This document shows, piece by piece, positions 50,264 to 59,914 of a DNA stretch of 64,000 nucleotides. The position numbers were made by a program, and so were the translations under genes. How positions within the stretch are numbered: position 1 is the first letter of the stretch; the number at the start of each line of letters is the position of its first letter. Source of the stretch: Acetonema longum DSM 6540 (GTDB lineage: Bacteria; Bacillota; Negativicutes; Sporomusales; Acetonemataceae); assembly GCF_000219125.1 (NCBI RefSeq), contig NZ_AFGF01000040.1, positions 33,836 to 97,835 on the forward strand. Direction: 5' to 3'. The notes under the pieces were generated by a model. It did not search any database. It had not been told where the DNA came from and was given only the letters and a program-made list of their open reading frames with translations.

Positions 50264-51571
50264 ATGGCAATTTATGATCAAAAGCAGCAGGCGATTGCCG
50301 AAAAAATCGATCCCGAGACCATTCTTATGAATTGGAGGGATTGGAAGTGGCAGCTGCAGCACGTGGTGCAGGACATTGACACCTTTGAAAGACTGCTGGA
50401 AATTCGTCTGGAGGATAGCGAGAAACAAAAACTGGAGGAAACCCTGGCCCGGTTTCCTCTTTCGATAACACCTTACTATCTTTCCCTGATTGATGCGAAG
50501 GACTATCAGAATGATCCCATTTACAAGCAGGCTTTTCCCTCTGTTTCCGAGTTGCATGTGGGAGAGTTTGAGATGCGGGACCCGCTGCATGAGGAGCAGG
50601 ATAGCCCGGTTCCGGGGATTACCCACCGTTATCCCGATAGGGTGTTGTTTCAGGTTTGTGGGATGTGTTCCATGTACTGCAGGCACTGTACGCGAAAGCG
50701 GAAAGTCGGCGACGAGGGGGCGGCGCCCAGCCGGGAGCAGCTGCAAGGGGGCATTGAATATATTAAAAGGACGCCTTCCATACGGGATGTTTTGCTGTCA
50801 GGAGGAGACCCTTTCCTTCTGTCGGACCAAGTGTTGGATTGGATTTTAAGTGAGGTTAGACGTATTCCCCATGTGGAGGTTATCCGGATAGGAACACGGA
50901 CTCCGGTAGTCCTGCCTTACCGGATCACGGATGAATTATTGATGGTCCTCAAGAAGTATTATCCTCTCTGGATTAATACTCATTTCAATCACCCCAGGGA
51001 AATTACGGAATCGGCTAAACTGGCTTTGGCAAAAATGGCGGACGCAGGCATTCCGCTTGGCAATCAATCAGTGCTGTTAGCCGGGATCAACGACAGTCCG
51101 GTGATTATGAAAAAGCTCGTTCATAAGCTGGTCCAAAATCGGGTGCGGCCGTATTATCTCTATCAGTGCGATCTTTCGGAAGGTCTTGAACATTTCCGGA
51201 CCCCGGTGGGCAAAGGCATTGAAATCATGGAGAACCTGATCGGCCACACCAGCGGCTTCGCCGTGCCCACTTATGTGATTGACGCGCCGGGTGGCGGCGG
51301 CAAGATCCGGGTGTTGCCAAACTACCTGGTTTCCTGGTCCACTGATAAGGTTGTTTTAAGGAATTATGAAGGTGTCATCACCACTTATCAGGAGCCCCAA
51401 ACCTATGAAAGCATTTATAAAGGGAGTGGGAAGAATCAGGAGATCGGAGACAAGCTGGAAGAAGCTCAGGAATACAAAGCCATTGGCATTGCCAAACTCC
51501 TCTCGGACTTGGACGCCACTATTTCGCTCATTCCGGAAAACACCGAAAGGATGACCCGTTCCCATGAATGA
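50264..51571 (+). CDS. ablA: lysine 2,3-aminomutase
   Basis: A 435-residue radical SAM/PLP enzyme that converts L-lysine to beta-lysine. The radical SAM motif is [11 protein letters not shown] (about residues 134-144); the PLP lysine region [17 protein letters not shown] and the substrate block [12 protein letters not shown] are intact. It overlaps by eight bases with ablB, whose product acetylates beta-lysine, so the pair makes the compatible solute N-epsilon-acetyl-beta-lysine. GAGGCAGGGA lies before the ATG. Confidence 0.95.
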   Translation: MAIYDQKQQAIAEKIDPETILMNWRDWKWQLQHVVQDIDTFERLLEIRLEDSEKQKLEETLARFPLSITPYYLSLIDAKDYQNDPIYKQAFPSVSELHVGEFEMRDPLHEEQDSPVPGITHRYPDRVLFQVCGMCSMYCRHCTRKRKVGDEGAAPSREQLQGGIEYIKRTPSIRDVLLSGGDPFLLSDQVLDWILSEVRRIPHVEVIRIGTRTPVVLPYRITDELLMVLKKYYPLWINTHFNHPREITESAKLALAKMADAGIPLGNQSVLLAGINDSPVIMKKLVHKLVQNRVRPYYLYQCDLSEGLEHFRTPVGKGIEIMENLIGHTSGFAVPTYVIDAPGGGGKIRVLPNYLVSWSTDKVVLRNYEGVITTYQEPQTYESIYKGSGKNQEIGDKLEEAQEYKAIGIAKLLSDLDATISLIPENTERMTRSHE

Positions 51572-52403
51572 TGCGATTGTGCGCGCAGGTAATTCTCAGT
51601 TGCAGCACGGAGCCTACAACGACCGGATCTACCTGATGAAACTGGCAGAAGACGATTACCCCGGTATTCTGGATGATCTGGAGAAATTAGCCCTGGATCA
51701 GGGATATGGCAAGATCGTTGCCAAGATTCCCGATTGGGCGAGATCAGGCTTTTTGCAGATGGGCTATCAACAGGAAGCGGCTGTTCCCGGTCTTTTTAAT
51801 GGTGTGGCTGACGGCTATTTCGTCAGTAAATTTTTATCGGATAGCCGCGCCCGGGAGAAAGATCCGGAAGGCGCAGCAGCGGTGATTCACACTGCGTCCG
51901 TGAGATGCCGGGAACGGGAAGATGAAGTAAAAATGCCGGAAAGATCTTTTCATTGCCGCATCTGTAAGGATACGGACGTTTCCCAAATGGCTCAAGTCTA
52001 CCAAACCGTTTTTGAGACCTACCCTTTTCCTGTTCATGATCCGGAATATATCGCCAAAACCATGCTGCACAATTTTGTTTACCTGGGGATTTGGCATGAT
52101 GAAAAACTAGTTGCGCTTTCCGCCATTGAAATCGACTTGCAATCAGCCAATGGCGAGATGACCGATTTTGCCACTTTGCCGGCATACCGGGGTAGGGGGC
52201 TGTCCCATTTTCTGTTGTACCAGGCGGAGCAGGTCGTGGGCGGAAAAGACATCCGAACAGTTTATACTATTGCCCGGGCTACTTCCTTCGGAATGAATAT
52301 CACTTTTGCTAAACGGGGATACATTTATACGGGCCGATTAGTGAATAACACCAATATTTCAGGGAGTTTTGAGAGCATGAATGTGTGGTATAAGCCATTG
52401 TAA
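51564..52403 (+). CDS. ablB: beta-lysine N-acetyltransferase
   Basis: A 279-residue GNAT-type protein: the C-terminal half carries the acetyl-CoA motif [20 protein letters not shown]; the N-terminal half ([40 protein letters not shown]) is typical of AblB. Translationally coupled to ablA through an ATG inside its 3' end. Produces an osmolyte for salt stress. Confidence 0.94.
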   Translation: MNDAIVRAGNSQLQHGAYNDRIYLMKLAEDDYPGILDDLEKLALDQGYGKIVAKIPDWARSGFLQMGYQQEAAVPGLFNGVADGYFVSKFLSDSRAREKDPEGAAAVIHTASVRCREREDEVKMPERSFHCRICKDTDVSQMAQVYQTVFETYPFPVHDPEYIAKTMLHNFVYLGIWHDEKLVALSAIEIDLQSANGEMTDFATLPAYRGRGLSHFLLYQAEQVVGGKDIRTVYTIARATSFGMNITFAKRGYIYTGRLVNNTNISGSFESMNVWYKPL

Positions 52404-52482
52404 CATAGAGAAGCAACCCCTCTATTGCCAAAATCTCAACTGTTCGTCATTACAGGTGACTTTCATGCTGGATGTACCGCAA

Positions 52483-52514
52483 AACAGCCTAAACCATGCA
52501 TGGTTCAGGCTGTT
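52483..52514. terminator. terminator between convergent ablB and the YvlD-type gene
   Basis: AACAGCCT/AGGCTGTT extended by AACCATG/CATGGTT; an almost perfect 32-base palindrome. Confidence 0.85.
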
Positions 52515-52520
52515 AATATT

Positions 52521-52862
52521 TCAGTCATCAGTTAAGCATCCGGCTAGCATGTTTGCTGTGGAGATGATGAAAGCCGTCGCAAAGGCAATCATGAAGGACG
52601 GAAGAATGAAATCGCCGATCAGCCGGGCAGTCAGCATGACCAGCCATGTGTTGATGACTAGGGTAAATAGGCCTAGAGTGAGAATGTTAATGGGAAGGGA
52701 AACCAAAAGCAAAATCGGTCGCAGCAGTAGTCTGACGAAGCCGAGAGCCAGGCCTGACCAGAATATAGTCTGTACGGAGGAAATGGTGATGGATGGAAAA
52801 AGGTAACTTGCGACATAGATACCTAACATGTTGGCAAGGCATTTTATCATAAATTTTTTCAT
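52521..52862 (-). CDS. YvlD-type four-helix membrane protein (phage holin family 4 annotation)
   Basis: A 113-residue protein with four helices (KCLANMLGIYVASYLFP, LGFVRLLLRPILLLVSLPIN, LGLFTLVINTWLVMLTARLI) matching the YvlD family, commonly but misleadingly called phage holin. In Bacillus such proteins accompany SHOCT/DUF4097-type envelope-stress genes. Last gene of a four-gene leftward operon. Confidence 0.88.
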   Translation of the reverse strand: MKKFMIKCLANMLGIYVASYLFPSITISSVQTIFWSGLALGFVRLLLRPILLLVSLPINILTLGLFTLVINTWLVMLTARLIGDFILPSFMIAFATAFIISTANMLAGCLTDD

Positions 52863-52877
52863 ATAGCATTTCCTCGG

Positions 52878-53162
52878 CTATTCTAATGAAATAGTAAGCT
52901 GAAACTCTTTAGCTGATACGTCTATCAATTCCAGGCTTCCCATTTCCTCTAGTTCAATAAGTAATTGCATGGTTGATGCTAAAATCATTTGCGGTATCTG
53001 AGAAATCGGTAAGAAATGGACCCATACTGCAAAGAGATCTGTGATTGTTTTCAATAAATCCTTAAAAATGAACAATGGAATGGGAAATACAAAAGGAATA
53101 GAATGAACTTTGCATTTCAGCAGGATAAAATGATTGTGGTTTTTATTCAACATAAATTTCAA
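52878..53162 (-). CDS. hypothetical protein, 94 residues, in the DUF2089 operon
   Basis: It overlaps the preceding SHOCT-type gene by 20 bases and ends 15 bases before the YvlD-type gene. The middle is hydrophobic (IPFVFPIPLFIFKDLLKTI), followed by VHFLPISQIPQMILASTMQL and an acidic end (LLIELEEMGSLELIDVSA). No family is recognised. The ribosome site AAAGG is weak; a second ATG at 53153 is possible. Confidence 0.6.
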   Translation of the reverse strand: MKFMLNKNHNHFILLKCKVHSIPFVFPIPLFIFKDLLKTITDLFAVWVHFLPISQIPQMILASTMQLLIELEEMGSLELIDVSAKEFQLTISLE

Positions 53163-53556
53163 CCTTTGTAGGACCTTCGTGCGGATCTTCGATTTCTACA
53201 TCGACTAATTTTCCATCCACCAGACCTTGATCTATCAACTGTACAAGCTCATCAAAGTTAATGCCGGAGAGGTCGATGCCTTTCTTTTGCATTTCCTCGC
53301 GAGCATCATCGGGGATAAATTTCATGCCGATATCGGCAAATTTACTCGCAATTTTTAATAACTTGAGGGGGATATTCACATTCACCTTGCTGTGTTGACC
53401 ACTGACTACTCGGATACGGAGAAAACGATTGCTGCTTCCCGTTTCTAACGGCTTTACTTCTGTGTTCTCCATCGCCTTTAGCAGTTCGTAGCCTTCATTG
53501 GCCGTTATTTTACCATTCTGGATCATTTCCAGCACTTTGCGTTTTTCGTCTTGCAT
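53143..53556 (-). CDS. SHOCT-like domain protein (YvlB/LiaX N-terminal type)
   Basis: A 137-residue soluble protein. The N-terminal EMIQNGKITANEGYELLKAM is the SHOCT-like helix pair of the YvlB/LiaX group; the rest contains LRIRVVSGQHSKVNVNIPLK and ends in a beta segment. Relatives act in cell-envelope stress signalling. AGGAGG precedes the start. Second gene of the DUF2089 operon. Confidence 0.85.
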   Translation of the reverse strand: MQDEKRKVLEMIQNGKITANEGYELLKAMENTEVKPLETGSSNRFLRIRVVSGQHSKVNVNIPLKLLKIASKFADIGMKFIPDDAREEMQKKGIDLSGINFDELVQLIDQGLVDGKLVDVEIEDPHEGPTKVEIYVE

Positions 53557-53584
53557 TGTGTTTGCCTCCTACCTTTATTTAAAC

Positions 53585-53968
53585 TTATTTTTTCAGTTTA
53601 CGGAGCCGTAATGTGGCTTCTACGGTGGTAATTTCTCCTTTTTCAAGGGACTCGAGGATTTCTTGACGGTAGGATTGCTCGACCTGAGGCTCTTCTTTGG
53701 TATCTTGATAACCCAGGTTGCGTAAAACGGTATCTAAACGATTGCGAATGGTCGGATAAGAGATGCCGAGTCCTTTTTCAATATCCTTAAGGTTGCCCCG
53801 ACACTGCAGGAACACTTCGAGAAATTCCATCTGGTCACTGGGAAGGCGGCAAAACTTACATGGTTCGAACTCGCCTTCAATTTTTGTATTGCAGTGGGAA
53901 CATTCTAGTTTTGTAATGGCCATTTCCTGTTGGCAGACAGGGCAGCAATGAAGAAGTTTATGACGCAC
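53585..53968 (-). CDS. DUF2089 zinc-ribbon/HTH regulator
   Basis: A 127-residue protein: an N-terminal zinc ribbon (CCPVCQQEM and CSHCNTKIEGEFEPCKFC), a sigma-70 region-4-like helix-turn-helix in the middle (LKDIEKGLGISYPTIRNRLD), and a C-terminal SHOCT-like helix pair (ESLEKGEITTVEATLRLRKL) similar to the next protein. Probably the transcriptional regulator of this operon. A perfect 12-base inverted repeat lies 51 bases upstream. Confidence 0.88.
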   Translation of the reverse strand: MRHKLLHCCPVCQQEMAITKLECSHCNTKIEGEFEPCKFCRLPSDQMEFLEVFLQCRGNLKDIEKGLGISYPTIRNRLDTVLRNLGYQDTKEEPQVEQSYRQEILESLEKGEITTVEATLRLRKLKK

Positions 53969-54018
53969 GGTGGCTCACCTCGATTTCTTTTGATGAGACA
54001 AATGTAACACATAATATT

Positions 54019-54048
54019 AATAATATCAATGTTTATATTGATATTATT
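54019..54048. promoter_or_regulatory. candidate operator: perfect 12-base inverted repeat
   Basis: AATAATATCAAT (54019-54030), spacer GTTTAT, ATTGATATTATT (54037-54048), in the AT-rich promoter region of the DUF2089 operon. The likely ligand is the DUF2089 protein. Confidence 0.6.
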
Positions 54049-54265
54049 GAAAAAATACAATTAAATAATTGATAAAATGTTAAGTTCCAATAAAAATATC
54101 ATAACTAGTGATTCGCTAAAGACAAAATCAGGATCAATAACATCAGTGTGTCTAGGAATCGTGCGCTCTAATCGCATGCATGAGATACCCGGGCGTTTTT
54201 AGATAACTTGCTAAATGACTTTGCAATCAGGTATAGTGTTATTAATAAAGTGACGAGGTGATCGT

Positions 54266-54457
54266 ATGCCCCATACATACCGCAAGAATATCACTCCTGG
54301 GACGGCAGTGAAGGTTGTACAGAAGCAGCACCAGCGCACCGGCCAGCTCACAGAAGGGATTGTAAAGGATCTTCTTACATCCAGTCCCATTCATCACCGG
54401 GGGATCAAAGTTCGCCTGACTTCCGGGATTATTGGCCGAGTACAACAAATTCTCTAG
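54266..54457 (+). CDS. ywbE: YwbE family protein
   Basis: A 63-residue protein (ITPGTAVKVVQKQHQRTGQL, TEGIVKDLLTSSPIHHRGIK, VRLTSGIIGRVQ) of the conserved YwbE/DUF2196 family, function unknown, likely an SH3-like beta fold. GAGGTGAT precedes the ATG. A strong hairpin follows. Confidence 0.9.
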   Translation: MPHTYRKNITPGTAVKVVQKQHQRTGQLTEGIVKDLLTSSPIHHRGIKVRLTSGIIGRVQQIL

Positions 54458-54481
54458 ACATGTACCGCCAGGGAGTAAAAA

Positions 54482-54518
54482 AGAGGAATGATCCCATTGA
54501 TACGGGACATTCCTCTTG
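54482..54518 (+). terminator. terminator-like hairpin behind ywbE
   Basis: AGAGGAATG and TCCC pair with GGGA and CATTCCTCT (one bulge). A-rich sequence precedes it; no T-run follows on the plus strand. Confidence 0.65.
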
Positions 54519-54525
54519 GAATCAC

Positions 54526-54800
54526 GGGGACGGTTCTCTTGTTATGCTCGCGCAATCACACTTTGACAAATCCCCGTCATCTGGCAATCTGGTTCGTCGA
54601 TATCCCTGTTATATTTTTATTTGCCGATGAATCTCTTCCCGTTTTTCTTTTGGTTGTCGGTCTTTTAGGGGTATGGTTAGCACCTCTATTTTTAAGGATA
54701 TGATTTTGCTGGCTACTCGTCAAGAGAACCGTCCCCTTGAGTCTTCGTCCCCTTGAGTCTTTGTAGATTACATTCTTAAGGAATCCCGGGGACGGTTCAT
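54526..54800. repeat. REP-like element with 16-base inverted repeats
   Basis: GGGGACGGTTCTCTTG (54526-54541) is exactly inverted at 54721-54736. Next to it are two direct copies of a CGTCCCCTTGAGTCTT-like block (54730-54762), and a third GGGGACGGTTC at 54788-54798. Motifs of this kind accompany REP-associated IS200-type transposases in Firmicutes. The 71-codon frame inside it is not credible, so I see no gene between 54458 and 54827. Confidence 0.7.
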
Positions 54801-54827
54801 GTATTTACGCTAACAGATGACTCAGAT

Positions 54828-55526
54828 TCAGCAGCTCAGCAGGATTGGTACTATAATCGGAATGAAACCTGACGTAACGAGCGCAGACAGGGCCATTCCA
54901 ATCCCGGCCATCATGCCTTGCTGTTCACCTTCCAGCAGAGCGACGGCCGTTCCCTGTCCATGCGAAACAGTTCCCATCGCCAAGCCCCGAATGACAGGAT
55001 TGGTAATTTTTAAGAAGGTCAGCAGCGCCGGTCCCAGGACTGCCCCCAGCGTACCGGTTGCAACCACGAATGCGACAGCTAACCCGGGGTCCCCGCCGTT
55101 CATTCTCGCCACTTCGACGGCAATCGGCGCCGTAGCCGACTTAGGGCCGATCGAAATGACCACATCCCTGGGCAATCCCAGCCATTGCACGATACCCATC
55201 GCGATCAGGGAAGTGAGTGCTGACGCCAGACATACACCGCCAATGATTAAAACGAGATGTTTTTTCACTACCGCACGATGGTTATACAGGGGCACAGCCA
55301 GGCAGACTGTGGCCGGTCCCAGCAGGATGCTGATCAGGTCTTTTCCCGGCTGATACATTTCATAGGGTATGTGAAAGATCAACAGTATGGCAATGACCAG
55401 AGCCGAACTGACTGCCACCACATTCAGCCAGGGGCTCTGATAACGCAGGCAGAGGCGGCGGCTAAACAGATACGCTCCGAGAGTGAGCGAAATCATCATA
55501 AGGGTAACGATATCCTGATCCTGCAT
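54828..55526 (-). CDS. lrgB: LrgB/CidB-family membrane protein
   Basis: A 232-residue protein with about seven helices and the LrgB signature VISIGPKSATAPIAVEVAR and RGLAMGTVSHGQGTAVAL. LrgAB/CidAB proteins are linked to murein hydrolase control and to pyruvate or glycolate export and import. Its start lies one base after the lrgA stop. Confidence 0.93.
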   Translation of the reverse strand: MQDQDIVTLMMISLTLGAYLFSRRLCLRYQSPWLNVVAVSSALVIAILLIFHIPYEMYQPGKDLISILLGPATVCLAVPLYNHRAVVKKHLVLIIGGVCLASALTSLIAMGIVQWLGLPRDVVISIGPKSATAPIAVEVARMNGGDPGLAVAFVVATGTLGAVLGPALLTFLKITNPVIRGLAMGTVSHGQGTAVALLEGEQQGMMAGIGMALSALVTSGFIPIIVPILLSC

Positions 55527-55527
55527 T

Positions 55528-55893
55528 TCACTCCCCCCTTTCCTTTAAAAACGCCGTCACCCGGAATACCAGAAATGCTGCCAAAAAGCTAAGGATCAGC
55601 GAACTGAACAATACCAGCCCGTCATGGTAAAAAAGCGGCCAGTAATTGATAAAACCCACGGCAAGCGGTACAAACAAAAACGCCATATGCTTAAGTAAAA
55701 ACTGAGCGACCTCACGAATTTGAGATACTTTTACAATCCCGAAATGCAGCAAAGCAAACAGAAGGATCATACCCACTACGCTGCCCGGAAGCGGCAAGTG
55801 TAAGATCCGGGCTATGCCATCACCCGCCAGTGATACCAGTAAAATAAGGGCTAACTGGCACATAACCGATACCGTTTTCAGCACTGTCGTCAT
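55528..55893 (-). CDS. lrgA: LrgA/CidA-family holin-like protein
   Basis: A 121-residue four-helix protein (GIARILHLPLPGSVVGMILL, LLKHMAFLFVPLAVGFINYW) that pairs with LrgB. ATG 55893 follows AGGTGGGGG; the ORF could extend to 55983 but that part lacks a ribosome site. Confidence 0.92.
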   Translation of the reverse strand: MTTVLKTVSVMCQLALILLVSLAGDGIARILHLPLPGSVVGMILLFALLHFGIVKVSQIREVAQFLLKHMAFLFVPLAVGFINYWPLFYHDGLVLFSSLILSFLAAFLVFRVTAFLKERGE

Positions 55894-56062
55894 CTTACCC
55901 CCACCTTTCGATAAATCTTGCCGTAATCTTAATTCTACACGTGCTAATATCAGCAGTAAAATATATAATATAGATATTTGCATAGATATTGACTATGAAT
56001 ATATTTGTTCATAACGAAGCGATTTTTTGCAAATATTTTAGAGGATGGCAGGAGGAGAGAGT

Positions 56063-57439
56063 ATGCTGAATTTCGCAGCGGAGGCGGAAAAGTACCGGCA
56101 GGAATTTGTGGCCTTATTGGACCAATGGATCAGGATTCCTTCTGTATATAGCGATGCGGCTGCCCCGGCGGGGATGCCTTTTGGCAGAGAGGTGGCTCAG
56201 GCGATGGAATGGTTTATCAGCCAGGGCCGGGAAGCCGGGTTTGCGACAAAAGCGGTGGATGGCTACGCAGCCCATGTCGAATACGGCAGCGGCGGGGAAT
56301 ATGTCTGCGCCTTCGGCCACTGCGACGTGGTTCCGGCGGGGGGAGGGTGGAGCGGCGATCCCTTCAGGCTGGCAAAACAGGGCGACAGGCTGATTGGCCG
56401 GGGGGTAATCGATGATAAGGGGCCGCTGCTTGCCGCCTTCCTCGCGCTAAAAATCATACGGGATCAGGGTCTCCCTTTGAAGCGGAGAATCAGGATTGTC
56501 GCCGGGGGAGACGAGGAAAGCGGATTTCGCTGCATCCGGCATTATTTTCAAAGAGAACCCAAGCCGGCGTACGGGTTTACCCCCGATGCCAAATTTCCCG
56601 TCATCAACGGCGAGAAAGGCGGCCTAACGCTGGAGATCAGCGGCGGCGTGGCGGACAGCGGGCTGCTGATACGGGGCGGGGAAGTGCATAATACAATCCC
56701 CGGCTCTGTCACTGTTATGAACTGTTCGGCTGATCCAGCGATGCTGGAACAGTTTGTAAAAGCGGAAAATCTGAATCTGGAGTATATTCGTGATGAAAAC
56801 ACCGTTAGAGGTTTTCGGCTCATCGGCCAGGGCGGGCATTCCTCCAAGCCGGAACAGGCGAACAACCCCGTCGAAAAGGTGTTCAGGCTCCTGGCGTCAG
56901 TGGGTGAGGCGGGCCGGCTGAAGGATCTGGTCCCGCTATTCGGCGGGGATAATCGGGACGGCATGCTGTTTGGCCTCGACCAACAGGGGCGGTGTGGGAG
57001 CCTTACGCTGGTTCCGACGATCCTTCGGCTGGAAGGCGGCAGGCTGAATCTGACGCTCAGCATTCGCTACCCGGAAAATACCGGCATGGCAGAAATCCTG
57101 GAAAAAATGCGGCGGTATTTCAACCATCACGGGCTTGCCGGCTACAGCATAACCGCCGGCAACAATAAAAGGCCTCATTATGTCGAGGCGGATTCGTCAT
57201 GGGTCAAAAAACTCTATAACGTTTATGTGAAGCATACCGGTGACACCCGGCATCCGATACGGGTCACCAGTGCGGGCACCTACGCGGCGGAAATGGGGAA
57301 TGCGGTGGTATTCGGCGGAGAATTCCCCGACGGTTCCGCGGGCAACGCGCACATGGCCGGTGAATACGGCAGCGAGGCGGCTTTTATCAAAGCCATCGGC
57401 ATTTATGCCGAGGCGTTATGGGAGTTGGGGAACCTTTGA
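56063..57439 (+). CDS. M20 family dipeptidase (PepV/Sapep type)
   Basis: A 458-residue dinuclear zinc dipeptidase. Metal and catalytic motifs: FGHCDVVPAGGGWSGDPF, GRGVIDDKGP, GDEESGFRC with the catalytic Glu, the lid-domain sequence GQGGHSSKPEQ, and GTYAAEMGNAVVFGG near the end. It removes single residues from dipeptides. ATG 56063 follows GGAGGAGAG. It starts a rightward gene series of peptidase, PTS and C-S lyase genes, so its substrate may be delivered by that PTS. Confidence 0.9.
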   Translation: MLNFAAEAEKYRQEFVALLDQWIRIPSVYSDAAAPAGMPFGREVAQAMEWFISQGREAGFATKAVDGYAAHVEYGSGGEYVCAFGHCDVVPAGGGWSGDPFRLAKQGDRLIGRGVIDDKGPLLAAFLALKIIRDQGLPLKRRIRIVAGGDEESGFRCIRHYFQREPKPAYGFTPDAKFPVINGEKGGLTLEISGGVADSGLLIRGGEVHNTIPGSVTVMNCSADPAMLEQFVKAENLNLEYIRDENTVRGFRLIGQGGHSSKPEQANNPVEKVFRLLASVGEAGRLKDLVPLFGGDNRDGMLFGLDQQGRCGSLTLVPTILRLEGGRLNLTLSIRYPENTGMAEILEKMRRYFNHHGLAGYSITAGNNKRPHYVEADSSWVKKLYNVYVKHTGDTRHPIRVTSAGTYAAEMGNAVVFGGEFPDGSAGNAHMAGEYGSEAAFIKAIGIYAEALWELGNL

Positions 57440-57525
57440 GCAAGGATATGGCACTTATCAAGACATTCCCGATAGATACATCTTCGGGGAGAGGGGCTAC
57501 AATGGGCTTGTAGGATGGTGAAGGC

Positions 57526-59421
57526 ATGATCAGCAGGAAACATGCGATGATTATTCAGTATCTTACCGATAAAGACACCTATGTTACGGCGGATGAGCTA
57601 AGCCTGCGCCTGGAAGTTTCCGTTCGGACCATCAAGCGATATGTCCAGGATCTGAATTACTTTCTTTATGAGTACGGCGTGGAGATCGCTTCCGTCAAAG
57701 GGGTCGGGTATAAACTGCAGGGGCCGGCGAAGGAGCTTCGGCGGATTGGCGAAGAGGCTGCAAAGTACTTTGAAGGTCCCCTGGATGATTCATCCGAGGG
57801 GAGAATCAGCAAAATTATCTGCGCCCTTTTGGATCGAAGCTATACCAGCGCCGAAGAGCTCAGCGACATGCTGAACCTGAGCATAGCGAGCGTCAATAAG
57901 TGCATGGCCAGTGTGAAACGCATTCTGCGGGAATATGATTTGCGGCTGGCAGCGAAGCCGTTTTACGGGAGCAAAATCGTCGGCGAAGAACTGCAATTGC
58001 GGGCGCTGATGCTGCATTACGCCGTCAAAAGCGACGGAGACCGCCTGGAAGTAAAACTGGACACCATTTCTGAACAAGAGATCAAAACAATCGAAGAAAT
58101 CATTACGGAAGCGTTGATTGCGCGCAGCATCATTCTTGCCGATAAAGACTTCAATGAGCTGCTGGCCAGAATTCTTATCTCCGTGGCCAGGGTGCGAAAA
58201 AACGGCGGTCTTGAAAAAAGCAAGTTTCAAGAGGACTACCGACTCCATAACTATTATCTTATTCAGGACATCCTGACCCGGATCGGCAGAAAGCTCGCCG
58301 TGCCGATGGATGAAAACGAGGCGCTGTATGTGTCCTCCAGCAGCGGCATCGTCCTTTATGACTATAATACCCGGATGAAACTGACGGCGGATACGCAGGA
58401 TACGATCAACCGGTTCGTCGAGGAAGCCCTTACGGAAGTGAGCCTGGCCACGGGTCTCGACTTTCGCGGCGATGTCAATTTCATCAATGCCCTGACAATG
58501 CATCTGAGGATTTCCATCAACCGGTTCAAAGCCGGCATCAATGCGAAGAACCCGCTGCTGAAACAAATCAAGGCCCAGTTTCCCATGGAAACCAGCCTTG
58601 CCGCCCTTGTGGCGAAAAAACTGCAGGAAGAGTTTGCCGTTGTTTTGGACGAGGATGAGCTGGGCTTTATCACCATGCACTTTGGCGCCGCCGTCGAACG
58701 AAAAAAGAGTGCAAGCGGCAAGAAAGTCTGCATCATCTGCCACTATGGCATCGGTACATCCCAGCTTCTGGCGGAAAAGCTGAAGCAAAGGATCAGCGAC
58801 ATTCATATCGTCGGAACCTATCCGGCAAGATATCTGGATATCGCGCTGAAAGCCGATATTGATCTCATTGTTTCCACGATAAAGCTGGACCAAAAAGATG
58901 TAAAGGTGCCGGTGCTGTACATCGAAAATGTATTCTCTGACGAAATTGTGAACGAATTTCACCAGGTTTTTCAGGAGCAGGAAGAAAGGAAAAAAATATT
59001 CAGAACAGTCTTTCACCGCGAGGCCTTCGTCCGGATTGCGGCGGAAACGCCGGAAGAAGCCATACGGAACCTCGGCCGGGCGATGCAGGCAAAAGGTTTG
59101 ATCAACGAGGAAATCATCACTATGGTGCTGGAGCGGGAGACCATGTCGTCCACCGATATTGGCAACCTGGTTGCCATTCCCCATACGATTTCCGAAGGGG
59201 CCTGCCCATCGGTCATCGGGGTAGGGGTGCTGGAAAAACCCATCCTTTGGCGTAAAGAAGAGGTCCAGCTGATTTTCATGGTATGTTTCAACCGCAAAGA
59301 GAGCCATAACTTCCCGCTGTTCAAGCACCTGTACAGTTTTATCAGGGATGAAGGCAATGTCAGGCGGGTGATCAAAACGTTCGGTTTTGAAAAGCTGCTG
59401 GAGCTATTAGACGTAAAGTAG
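57526..59421 (+). CDS. PRD-type transcriptional activator with EIIB and EIIA domains
   Basis: A 631-residue MtlR/LicR-like regulator: HTH_11 (residues 1-60; ADELSLRLEVSVRTIKRYVQ), a second HTH (about 90-150), two PRD domains (about 175-390, with conserved His in LTMHLRISINR and ITMHFGAAVE), an EIIB-like domain with Cys about 405 (CIICHYGIGTSQ), and an EIIA domain with His about 552 (VAIPHT). PTS phosphorylation of PRD, EIIB and EIIA sites controls activity. It precedes the IIA-IIB-IIC genes by 14 bases and should activate them. Confidence 0.93.
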   Translation: MISRKHAMIIQYLTDKDTYVTADELSLRLEVSVRTIKRYVQDLNYFLYEYGVEIASVKGVGYKLQGPAKELRRIGEEAAKYFEGPLDDSSEGRISKIICALLDRSYTSAEELSDMLNLSIASVNKCMASVKRILREYDLRLAAKPFYGSKIVGEELQLRALMLHYAVKSDGDRLEVKLDTISEQEIKTIEEIITEALIARSIILADKDFNELLARILISVARVRKNGGLEKSKFQEDYRLHNYYLIQDILTRIGRKLAVPMDENEALYVSSSSGIVLYDYNTRMKLTADTQDTINRFVEEALTEVSLATGLDFRGDVNFINALTMHLRISINRFKAGINAKNPLLKQIKAQFPMETSLAALVAKKLQEEFAVVLDEDELGFITMHFGAAVERKKSASGKKVCIICHYGIGTSQLLAEKLKQRISDIHIVGTYPARYLDIALKADIDLIVSTIKLDQKDVKVPVLYIENVFSDEIVNEFHQVFQEQEERKKIFRTVFHREAFVRIAAETPEEAIRNLGRAMQAKGLINEEIITMVLERETMSSTDIGNLVAIPHTISEGACPSVIGVGVLEKPILWRKEEVQLIFMVCFNRKESHNFPLFKHLYSFIRDEGNVRRVIKTFGFEKLLELLDVK

Positions 59422-59435
59422 AGGAGCCGTTATTA

Positions 59436-59894
59436 ATGAGCGAAGTGTTTACAAAACAACATGTAAAAATAGATGTGGATTTACCGGATAAAGAAGCTTA
59501 TTTACGATATATTGCCAAACTCGCCCTCAAGCTCGGGATTGGCAAGGAGGAGCAGGGCGTCTATGAGGGCTTGCTGCAGCGGGAAAAGGAATTCTCAACG
59601 GATTTGGGCTGCGGCATCGCGATCCCGCACACTAAATCCGACTATATTGCCAGACCGGCGGTACTGGTGCTGAAACCGCAGAAAAAACTTGCCTGGGGGG
59701 ATGATAAAGACGGCGAGGATGTCCAAATGATTATCAGTCTTTTAAGTTTGAATGAACAGGGGGGAGACAGCCATCTCAATCTGCTGGCCAGCCTGGCAAG
59801 AAAGCTTGTCGACGAGGAGTTCAAGCAAGCGTTGCTGGCCGCCCGCAATGAGGAAGAAATTTTCCGGATGGTGGAGCAGGCTCTACTCAGCTAA
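59436..59894 (+). CDS. PTS fructose-type EIIA
   Basis: A 152-residue EIIA of the mannitol/fructose class with phospho-His in GIAIPHTKSDYI, preceded by LLQREKEFSTDLG. It receives phosphate from HPr and passes it to the next protein, EIIB. Confidence 0.92.
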   Translation: MSEVFTKQHVKIDVDLPDKEAYLRYIAKLALKLGIGKEEQGVYEGLLQREKEFSTDLGCGIAIPHTKSDYIARPAVLVLKPQKKLAWGDDKDGEDVQMIISLLSLNEQGGDSHLNLLASLARKLVDEEFKQALLAARNEEEIFRMVEQALLS

Positions 59895-59914
59895 AGAAAA
59901 GAAAGGGGATACGA

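Noticed and set aside
54488..54703. A 71-codon hydrophobic frame behind ywbE
   Set aside because: It is built from the terminator hairpin and the REP-like inverted repeats; no ribosome site.
57790..59328. A 512-codon open frame antisense to the PRD regulator gene
   Set aside because: It mirrors the codon structure of the real gene, has no ribosome site and no domain; the sense protein has complete, well-known domains.
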